Part shown: piece by piece, positions 10,852 to 20,144 of the stretch | Position numbering within the stretch: position 1 is the first letter of the stretch | Layout: every line of letters starts with the position of its first letter | Source of the DNA: Ettlia oleoabundans | Taxonomy: Eukaryota; Chlorophyta; Chlorophyceae; Chlamydomonadales | Assembly (NCBI GenBank): GCA_019693395.1 | Contig: JAAMXP010002451.1 | Location: 20,146-55,758 of the forward strand | DNA length: 35,613 bases | Direction of reading: 5' to 3' | Notes under the pieces: model-generated | Told to the model about the DNA's origin: nothing | Database searches by the model: none | The model's input: only the letters and a program-made list of their open reading frames with translations | Program-made: the position numbers and the translations under genes

Positions 10852-12433
10852 ATGTGTGCCGCGCGATTGAGTGAGTCGCCGATTAGTCGGGGTGCTTGCG
10901 GGCCCTGCAGAGGCAGAGTACTTGCAAAAGAATGCGCTCGCCGCAGCAAGAAGGCGGTGCGATCAGGGTTGATGGAAGCACAGGGGAGCCAGGCGATGCA
11001 AAGCGCAGCTGGTGGTGGTGCCGGCACCGCGGCGTATGTGATCTCCAGCTTCGCCTACAGCGACCAAGGATTCGCTGCTGCAGTAGCAGCACAGGATTCA
11101 GCGCTGCGGTTGGTCAGGGATGAGTTGAGCCTGGTGGTTGTGCAGCCTGCTGGCCGTGGCGGTGCTCTGGCAAGCATCAGTGATGGCGCCCTGCACATCG
11201 CGTCTGGCGATGGCCAGTCAGCAGTGCAGGCAGTTGCTTGCCAGGGTGAGCCGCTGCGCTGGCTGTCAGCCTCCACCATTGCCTCCACCTCTGGGAACTT
11301 TGGTGCCACGCGGCTTCTGGGCCTGGTGGGCGCTGATTGCGAGGCGCCGCACCTCAACCTTGGCCACAAAATTGAGGGAGGGAAGGTGAGCAGACACTGC
11401 ATTAATGTGAAGCACCAGCTGCAGCTAGTTGTTGGCATGCATGTGCTTTGGGTGGGTCCTGTTACAGACGAGAAATTGCAACCCATTCATACCAGCAGCC
11501 CCACTGTCAGCCTGCCCACTAGTCATGGATCATGTGCAGGTCCAGGTCACGGCAACCTTCTTACCGCGCCGCCCGCTGATTCTCAATAGAGACTACATGA
11601 ACCGCTACTACTGCTCTGGTGGGCGTGGGGAGCACCTACAACTTTTGTTTGCCAGTCTATCTCGCTATCAAAAAAAGTTCACTTCCATCTGCCATTGTTC
11701 TGTTCACCGTCATTGCAACCGCAGCCCCGGTGGCAGACATGCCCGCCTTTGACGCCATGTTGAAGAGCTGCCTGCGGCATGAGGGCTGGCATGTGTTCAC
11801 GTCCCCAACAGCCCAAGCCAGGCTGCTATTGGACGCCACCGGCACCCTGGCTTTCACCTTCCCGCCCACCCAGGTCCACAGGGGTGGGATGTTTGCCCTA
11901 GGCTTGCTTCTCAGCGAGACCAGTACCTGCCTGGATGACCCTTCTTACCTTAGCTGTCTCGTTGCTATCCAGCCCTGCTCTATGGTGTTGGCAGGACTTA
12001 CCAATCAGTCAAACCTGGCACGGGCGGCATCTGGATGCAGGATAATTTGAATCTTTGGTCAACTGTGGCACTCGACTTGACCCGCTTGTGGGTGGCACTG
12101 GTAAAGGCAGGCAGCGACCCAGCAGATGAAGATGGGGCAGGGGAAATATCACCCTATGATGTCGCCTATGTTTCAGGTTGGTGCCCTGCCTGCAGCATAT
12201 CGTAGCATTGGCTGCAAGGGCAGTTGCAAGATTCAGAAGGCATTGTTAGCAAACATAAACAGTTTACCTGGCGTTGCTGCTGCCTTTCCGCTCGCATGCA
12301 ATCCAGCAGCAATGCACCCTGATGCCGGTCATACAATGCAGAGTTGAACTCCCTCACGGCGTTGGTAGCGAACTTTCTGTTCAACAAGGAGGCGGCGGCT
12401 GCTCTGGCAGCACACTTGACTGGCGAGAGATGA
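10852..12433 (+). CDS. RCCR: Red chlorophyll catabolite reductase-like protein, copy 3
   Basis: Five exons: 10852-11385, 11540-11618, 11725-11873, 12041-12176 and 12342-12433. Phases agree and give 329 residues. The N-terminus (MCAARLSESP, then Arg-rich) looks like a transit peptide. Landmarks match copies 1 and 2 but are more diverged: LRWLSASTIAS, EAPHLNLGHKIEGG, LPRRPLILNRDYMNRYY, LAFTFPPTQ, TRLWVALVKAG and FNKEAAAAL. Exons 2 and 4 have exactly the copy 2 lengths (79 and 136 nt); exon 3 is 6 nt longer. The exon 3 donor (GTCCAC) and exon 4 donor (GTTGGT) are weaker than most. The acidic residues around the AP-x-F/L motif differ from copy 2 (NLGH in place of MLEH), so substrate or activity may differ. 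A TGTAA signal lies 217 nt past the stop. Confidence 0.75.
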
Positions 12434-12649
12434 ACTGGGTGGTCGTATGACGCCCCATGCATCACTATGTACTATGAAGAGCCCTCTGGGGAAGTATCTG
12501 CAAAAGCTGAGCAATGGACGTGTGGAGCATAGACTTGAGTTGCTATCTTAAAGAGCATGGACCTGCTGTTGTTATGAACAGTACTTGATCAAGGCAATAC
12601 AACAAGTTGATTATATGCAGTCGAGCGCAAATTTTCCTATTCATGCCGA

Positions 12650-12654
12650 TGTAA
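12650..12654 (+). terminator. Candidate TGTAA polyadenylation signal of RCCR copy 3
   Basis: TGTAA lies 217 nt after the stop codon of copy 3, a usual distance for chlorophyte genes. Confidence 0.5.
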
Positions 12655-13055
12655 CACAACATTGAGGCAACAGCTCCTAAGATGATGCAAGTGCTGACAA
12701 ATGATGGTCTCTGTAGGCAGTAGTCAACGACGTAGGTAGGAAACGACCGACTCAGCAGTTTTTATCGAACTGTAGGATTCTAGTGCTCCGGGTGATCAAA
12801 GACACACTCGATGTAGACGATCTGGCGGATTTCACACTTCCCAATGTGTGTACGAAGTGACATTATAGTTTGGGTGTCACTTCTCCAAGTGCAAGAGGCA
12901 TCGACCCACGCTCAGCGATTGCGCTGCAGCGGCAAAGCCTACATGGAGGGCCAGGGATGCCAGCCCTGCGGCTGGGCAGCTCTCAACTGAAGGTTGACTT
13001 GCAGCAAGTGAAGGCGAGGCCTGACAAGTAAGACCCTGGCACAGCAGAACCAAAT

Positions 13056-13077
13056 CAAGCCAGTTTTTCCTGGCTTG
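13056..13077. repeat. Perfect 8-bp hairpin upstream of aldehyde oxidase
   Basis: CAAGCCAG (13056-13063) and CTGGCTTG (13070-13077) are exact reverse complements separated by six pyrimidines. It lies 83 nt before the start codon, so it could form in the 5' UTR. No function can be read from it. Confidence 0.5.
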
Positions 13078-13159
13078 TTCTTTGCAGTACGGTACACGTC
13101 AGCTAGGGTTGTTGATATGCAGCTCATGAACATCCTTCGCTTCACTGAACAGCCTTTGC

Positions 13160-16100
13160 ATGATGTTGTGCATCAATGGAGTCAAGTATGATCTTCGACA
13201 GGTTGAGCCCTCCCAGAGTCTTCAGGCCTTCATCAGGCAGAACGCTGGAGACAAGGTTTTGTCGTGCTGCTGCTGGCAACCGAACTCCACCGTCTGGTCT
13301 GGTACTCTAGAGGGCGCGCATGTACTCCAAGGGTCAACTGCGGAGGTGCCGGCCCAGCCGGTACTTACGCAGCTAGCGATCGGCACGCCCACTGGCGCAG
13401 ACAGACGCACTTGCACCTGTCAGCCACCTCTTCGCCTGCAGCTGTGCTGTCAGAGGCCCCTTACTGGCGATCCTACTGCTACTGATGCAGAGCATCAAAG
13501 TTCCATGCGGCAGCGGGGGTTGTGGGGCATGCGCAGTGGCAGTAATCGAGTCCAACGGCAAGGGTGCGCACCCTCGCCAAAATTTGTGCCCACCAGTCAC
13601 ATGTACACCCTGAGCAGCACCTGTCAGTCTGCCTGTTATAGTGAAAATGCACCATTACCACTCATCAAACATGCACCAGCACAACCCTATCAAACATGCA
13701 CCAGCACAACCCTGAAGGATTCAACCCCTGCTTGCCTTGTATTTCCTCAAACTGCAGTTCGCAGCGTCAACTCCTGCCTGGCGGTTGTTGGCTCGCTGGC
13801 AGGCTGCGACATCGTGACTGCCACAGGAACTGGCTCTTCAAAGTCAGGCTTCCACCCTGCACAAGGTGCGCCTGCAGTTGTAGTGGGAGTGTGCAAGCCA
13901 AGACAAGGCAGCGTGGCCTCAAAGAGCTGCCAGCTGCGGCGAATGGGCCGTGCATCTAAACTGGCTGGCCAAAATGTCCCATGCTGCAGAGCGCATGGCT
14001 GCGTATCATGCCTCCCAGTGCGGCTACTGCACCCCCGGCTTTGTGGCAGCCATCACTGCAGCGCTGCACCGGGCACAAGCAGAAGGGAAGGAGCTGGAAT
14101 GCAGTGACTGGGCAGCGTGCGTCGACGGTAACATTTGCAGGCAAGAGCGCACATGCAACTGCTGCACAGCATGCCTTGCTTGCATGCAAGCACAACGGCT
14201 CAGCGGGAATTCGCATTCGCCGCTGGCCATTAGTTAGCCAGAGTTTAGCCTATACCTTACCAGTCTTCCCGGCCCCTGAGCAGGTGTACGGGTTACCGCC
14301 CCATCATGGACGTCTGCAAGGTGCACCCTGACACGGATCCTGAGAGTGGCTGCCACTGGTTTGATGGCTGCCTTATGCAATACTCCCTGCATCTGTCACT
14401 GCATCCTCCAACTCCCACACCTTTCCAAGCCTGCTTGACCCAATCAGGGCTCTCCCAATCCAAACGGTACGAAGGTCTGCCCTCCCACGCCATGCCTGCA
14501 GAGCTTTACCACTGGGGTCGACATTGAAGACCTGGGGCTCCATACCCCTATGAGCACCAAAGCTGCGTCCACGGTGCCACGTTCTCCAGGCGGCAACCGG
14601 CTGCTGCTAACAGCACGTGCCCCAGACGGCTGCTATGGCAGCGAGGCTGCTTGTGATGGCGCAAGGATTGGTCGCAGAAGGGAGTGTGACGTTGCGGTGC
14701 GTGGCTCCGCTGGATGCACTTTGCCTTGCGGTAGTCTATTACCAACCTGCTGTTGGGCGAACCTCACTGAACGGTCGCCATCGTGGCAATTTGCCCATGC
14801 TGTTTGCATCTTATTGCTGCAGCAACTGGTTGTTGGTGGAAGGACCTGGGTGGCTCCCAACAGCCTGCAGCAGCTGCTGCGTGCCTGCACCACCGCCACC
14901 TCGGCATCTGATGGCGGCATTGGCAGCATCACCGTGCCGACACCCCGCTTTCTGGCAGGAAACACTGGTGCTGGTGCGTGACTTTGATGCAGAGCGCTGT
15001 TCCTGTGTGCAACGGTGTGACCTCGTGCGCCACTGCCTTCCATGAAATCCCTGGTGCCAATCAACACGCACGGCCTGTTATGTGCTCCCTGTGTGCAGGG
15101 CTGTTCCATGAGTTGTGGCCCGCAAGTGACAGCCTGGTCATCACCGTGGGCAACGTGAGTGAGATTCGACGTAGCTTCAACACAGAGGTGGGCTACCAAC
15201 CATCACAATGACGAGTATCCCTCCTCGGCACTACGCTTGGCCACGTCGCAACTTTGCCCCTGTTGTTCCTCTTGGCTCCACCTACCTAATGTTAACACAG
15301 TCACCACAACCGCAGCGTGCCTGTCTTGCCATGAAAGCCTTCATCTGGACGCTCTGCATATACTTCACAAATTCTGGCCCCTGCCATGCAGAAGCATATG
15401 GTGGTCGGGGCTGCGGTGACGATCGCTGAGTTGGTGACGGCGCTTTCCAGCCATGCCACCATTGTGGAACACGGGCGGCCCTTTGCTGCTCTGGCCGCCA
15501 TGCTGGAGCGCATTGCTGGCACCCATGTGCGCCAGGCTGGCACCATTGGCGGCAACCTGGTGCTGGCTAAGCGCAAGGGGCTGGAGTCGGACCTTGCAAC
15601 TGCGCTTATGGGCTGGGGTGCCACAGGTCTGTTGCTGGTTGCTGGCTGGCACAAGGATGCGTTGAAGCCGTGGTCACCTGGCGCATGGCTATGAGACCTG
15701 CATGCACACTGGACCCCAACTCCCAGCCTGCGCTCATAAATGCCTTGAATGCGCCATTTACCATGCTGCAGTTATGCTGCTGGATGTTGCCGCTGGTTCC
15801 ACTGGGGTCAATGGCGACAACAGCAGCGATGGTCTGCACTTTGAGGAAATGCTGCTGGAGCACTTCCTGTCCACCAAGCACCACATGGCCGAGGGCCAGC
15901 TGCTGGTGGCACTGCATCTGCCGCTGTTAGAGCCGGAGGATTACTTCTGGTGCCACAAGGTGGGGCATTTGACGGCAGGCGAGTGCGTTGTTTAGGGGCT
16001 CCTTGCACAGGTTGAAGGCAGCTTGTCTTTGCTCTTCACCTCGATACGCATGCTGCTGGTAATGTGCGCATTGCTACCTGCCCATGTAATCTGTGAATAT

Positions 16101-19100
16101 TCGATGGCTTCCTTGGCACCTCCACCCATTACTGCATGCTGGGTACATGTGCGTGCAGCTGGCAGAGGCACACAGCTCTGTGCATGCCATCATGAACATG
16201 GCGGTGAAGCTCAACCACGGCAGCAACGGCGGGCCCTGTGTCGTGCTCGGCTTCTACACCTCAACTGGATGGGTGGCCCGGAGGTGTGCTTTCGAACAGC
16301 CCTGCTGCTGGCCTGGAATGCCAGCGCTGCAGGTAGCTTGTTCACCTAATCAGCTCGTTCTTCTGCTATGGTGCCCAACTGAGAACACTTCACAAAACCA
16401 ACGCTGCTTTCTTCCCCTGATGTAGGGCAAAGGCTACAGAGGCCGCTCTGGCAGGGGGCAAGCTTTCACTGGGCACGCTTTCAGCCGCGCTGTGTGCTGT
16501 TCGTGGCGACATGGCAATAGCCGGAACGCCAAAGCACGCCAGCATGGCGCAGGGCTTGCTTCTTGAAGCTTTGGGGCCTCTTGTGAGCCGTCACTGTGCT
16601 GCCACAGATGGCTGTCCTGCCTACCTGGAGCGTGTGCTGAGGGTGAGATGCCAACTGGCAGGCTAGGCAGGTGCCAAGAATGCCCACCTGCCCGATTTGT
16701 GGCACGCAAGTTGTCATGGTTCATTCCACTTTAGGTCTGCTGTGCATCCTGCTCGCGGCTGGCCGGGCAACTTACACTGGCTGGCAGTGAGTGCTTAACT
16801 CACTGCCGGGTTGTGCAGGTCCCGATGCCACCCAGCAAGCCACCGCCGCTCATGCGGGGCAAGCAGGCGTTTGATCCCGCACCTGCTGGCATTGCCCCCC
16901 TGGGTGCACCTTTGGAGAAGGATCGAGTGCTGCTGCAGGTGCTTTATTACCCCAGCGGAGCCGGACTGGTCTGCTGCAGCAGAGTGGGACCAAGTGCATG
17001 CCAGTCCCCTGCCTGTGGGTCCTGGATGCTCGCCAGCCAGTCAGCTGGCTAGCTAGGTAGAAGGGCAGCAGATTTTGTCTGGCTAGCACTCTGTAACGCG
17101 CCTATGAAGCACCTCACTTCGAAAACACATCGCCCCCGTGCCTGCTCGCCTGCTGCAGGCCAGCGGCGAGGCGCTCTACACCGGGGACCTGCCGACCCCC
17201 CCCGATACCCTGTTTGCTGCCTGGGTCACCTCCACCAAGGTGATGCACCCGTGTACAAGTGTATTGCATTGGTTTGAAGTATTGCTGAGTGTTCTCAATG
17301 TGCCATTGTGCCTTTGCACACATCCACTGTGTCCCCTGCTCAGAGACATGCACCCAACTGTAATGCGACCTTCCCTGCAGGCCTTTGCTGCCATACAAGG
17401 CATTGATGCTGGTGCAGCCCTACAGATGCCAGGCGTGGTGGCCTTCGTTAGCGCCGCAGACCTGCCGCCAGACCGCAACTGCATCAGGTGGAGCTTGAGT
17501 CATGAGCGTGCTTCTCCTCCTGATGCTGGCGCCTCACTGCATGACCTGCCTTGCCTTGCCTATAAGCACTGAAGCGCCATCCACCCCAACGGACTGCTAT
17601 GCGATTCACTCAAACCCAGACGAAAAGCATAATTTGCCTTTGCCTGTGTCTTTGAAACTTTCTTCTATGTCTGTAAACTCTTTCGCCTGCTGCTGCCTGT
17701 ATCGAAGCTACAGCTGTCTGCCAGGAATGCCAGATGAGCCTCTGCTGGCCGCCAAAGACGTGGAGTATCACTCGCAGCCTCTTGGCATTTTGGTAGCAAG
17801 GACTCAGGTGGGCTTTCATTGCCGTATACATCGTTGAGATTGGCATGCGTCAAGTAGTATTCTATTCACCATCACAGGTGCTTGCTGAACGCCAATCATT
17901 CAATTACCGAGCCACCTGTGGCTTATGTACCTTGGTTACCACAATGTGAGCTGCACCTGTGCCACTGGTCACAGCTGGCATGTCCCACTCCTTGCCACCA
18001 CAAATCGACCTCCAGGGTGCGGCATTGATTGGAGCCCAAGCGGTGGCGGTGAAGTACGGCCCCCCGCAGCCGGCTGTGCTCACCATAGAGGAAGCACGCA
18101 AGCAAGGTGCCTACTACGATCTGCCTGCCCCCTTTGGGGCCTGCGACAAAGTTACGGGCGATGCCGTAGCTGCCATTGATGCGGCGCCAAAAAAGATCCA
18201 TGGCGGGACGGTGTCCATCCCTGCTGTGTACCACTTCTATATGGAGCCCCAGGTAAGAAGACATGTATACAGTCTTGTGCTTGCTTGGCAGCGGTGAATA
18301 GCTGATAGCCAGAAAACGCACATCATCACCAGCCACCTGCACATGCAAGGTCTTCAGGGAAGTACAGACATTTTTGGACCCTTTACGGTCATTGCGCTGC
18401 TGATGCCTGCATGGGCATGGTTATCTACCTACCTTATCTATGCTGCAGATCTCGGTGGCAGTACCGGATGAGGGTGGCACCATGAAGGTGTACAGCGCCT
18501 GTCAGGTGGGGGGACTGGCCGGCCCAACTGATGGGCATGGTGCATGCTGTTGTTGCACAGCCGCCAGCCAGCAGCTAGTCACACATGCATGGTCTCACAG
18601 GCTGACCCGGCGGTGGCATGCGAGCGCGCATTCACCAAACTAACAGCATGCAAGTTCCTCTGCCTTTTCCGTTTCTCAAATGTATGGCAAACATTACTGT
18701 CTTTGCCCCTCCCCTGTCCTTGCCCCTAACAGAACATTGACAGCGTTCAAAAGTGCGTGGCTCGCAGCCTTGGTCTGCGTCAGCACGCAGTTGAAGTGGT
18801 GTGCCGCCGCGTGGGGGGAGGGTTTGGCGGCAAGGCGTTCCGTAACCTGCCAATGGCAGTGGGCGCCGCCGCGGCAGCATCCCACACAGGACACGCTGTG
18901 TGTCTGGCTCAGGATAGGTGGGTGTCAGCAGCATTTGCGCAACAGGCCTGATTTGCAGAAGGTTGTTGGGTTTCCTCATTCTGCATGCTGCCTGTTAGCC
19001 GCCCAGCCTCCTCGCCATCTACCCCTGCTTCCCTTGGCTTTTGGCATGTCCAGCGCTTTTGTTCTTTCTCGCTCCACCCAAATTGGCGGGCCATCCGGGG

Positions 19101-19720
19101 CTGCAGGCCCACCGACATGAGGCTGAATGGCGGGAGGTGTGAGGTGGTGGCCGAGTACGATGTGGGATTCACGCCCGAGGGCTGCATCCAGGTGTGTGGA
19201 GTGCCTGCAAATGCAAAGATCTGCCTTATAAGGCCGGCTGCTGTTACGTGACAGGGAGGGTAGCCACAGGCTCCTAACAAGTCAGTCTAACTTAGGTTGA
19301 TGCAGACTGCCACTCCCATTTGCACCCATGCTTTTTTTATACCTGGACACTTGGCAGGGCCTGAGCTTGCGTGTGTTCTTGATGCTGGGCGCCTACCCGG
19401 ACTTTCCAGCTGATGCCTTTGTGCTGAGCTCAGTCATTGGCATGGTGAGGAGTCAAAGAGGCAGAGTCACGGGAGTGGCGGCAGCTGCGCATGCCGAGCT
19501 GATTGATCCCAGCGCTGTACATCACCATCACGCCTGGGATCTTAGAGTGGCGCTGGTGTTCCAGACCGCCATCTCCCACTTTTTGGTGGTAACTGCCTGT
19601 CTTTGTTACCACGACAATATGTTGCAGGCCTACGCTCTGCCCAACTTTTCCCTGAGCGTCAAGCAGTGCCGATGCAACCTGCCTCCAACGACGTCCATGA
19701 GGGGCCCGGGGAACGCCCAG
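13160..19720 (+). CDS. Aldehyde oxidase (plant AAO-like), N-terminal two thirds, gene interrupted
   Basis: Supported exons begin at 13160, 13491, 13758, 13990, 14284, 14502, 14823, 15099, 15392, 15772, 16159, 16440, 16819, 17159, 17381, 17714, 18016, 18449, 18733, 19107, 19358 and 19628; the last ends at 19720. They encode about 897 residues of a family of ~1350. Order: 2Fe-2S domain I with PCGSGGCGACAV; domain II with QCGYCTPG and GNICRCTGYRP; FAD domain with FLAGNTGAG and RQAGTIGGNL; molybdenum domain with SGEALYTGDLP, YHSQPLGILVA, HFYMEPQ, RRVGGGFGGKA and NLPPTTSMRGPGN. All eight cluster Cys are present. The FLAGNTG context favours aldehyde oxidase over xanthine dehydrogenase. Exon 4 ends in a GC donor (14141). 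Exon 16159-16332 needs one extra base near 16235 to keep frame. A short exon may be missing between 15154 and 15392. No continuation exists after 19720 on this strand; without splicing the frame stops at 19895-19897. The missing part matches the minus-strand fragment at 113-1451. Confidence 0.85.
13664..13713. repeat. 25-bp tandem direct repeat, two copies
   Basis: Two identical 25-bp units (13664-13688 and 13689-13713), each starting ATCAAACATGCACC, lie in the second intron of the aldehyde oxidase gene. They look like a minisatellite that may vary in copy number between strains. Confidence 0.8.
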
Positions 19721-20144
19721 GTGCTCCCAGCTGCTCGCGCTTCTATCAAGATGGAATCGCCTACTATCAGCTCCTGCAGGGCATGTTGCTCATGCATTAC
19801 GTTTACATCACAATGTGTGTCAAATGTTCCTGCGCGACCAGGAAGGCAAGAAAACGTTGAAACCCGCAGGCGTGCCGCTAATTTGTACACATTGTAATGG
19901 CAGAAATTGCTAGAGATGGACACCGTCGAGAGTGCAAAGAGGGAAGGAACAACAATTGACACATGTGGTGAATGCAGACGCTTCTCAGTTCCACACAACT
20001 GTTCTTAATCGTCCTAATCAACATCAATTTTGTTGAAATCATTAGGCAGTTGCAGCACTGTGCAATTGCAATAGTATGGCGCCTGCAAGTTAGCTGCTGG
20101 CTACCCCCATGTACAGCTGCGATTACACCATGTTACACATGCCC
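19721..20144. other. Non-coding stretch after the aldehyde oxidase N-terminal part; expected right breakpoint
   Basis: It begins with a usable donor (GTGCTC at 19721), but no aldehyde oxidase exon follows on the plus strand. The open frame runs on for 58 codons of unfamiliar sequence to a TAA at 19895-19897, which overlaps a TGTAA signal (19893-19897). The rest is the 3' UTR of the minus-strand hydrolase. If the 18-kb inversion is correct, its right end lies here. Confidence 0.55.
20123..20137 (-). terminator. Two TGTAA polyadenylation signals of the hydrolase gene
   Basis: TTACA at 20123-20127 and 20133-20137 read as TGTAA on the minus strand, 8-22 nt after the hydrolase stop. They would give a very short 3' UTR, so a further downstream signal may be the one used. 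Confidence 0.35.

Larger units (their letters stand above)
12434..13159. other. Non-coding stretch between RCCR copy 3 and aldehyde oxidase N-terminal part
   Basis: It holds the 3' UTR of RCCR copy 3 and the promoter/5' UTR of the aldehyde oxidase. No exon is supported. A perfect 8-bp hairpin lies at 13056-13077. Confidence 0.55.

Noticed and set aside
13160..19720. Xanthine dehydrogenase as the identity of the molybdenum enzyme
   Set aside because: The FAD-domain stretch FLAGNTGAG and the following short loop resemble plant aldehyde oxidases more; the xanthine dehydrogenase FFxGYR-type NAD loop was not seen. The part off the left edge could still change this.
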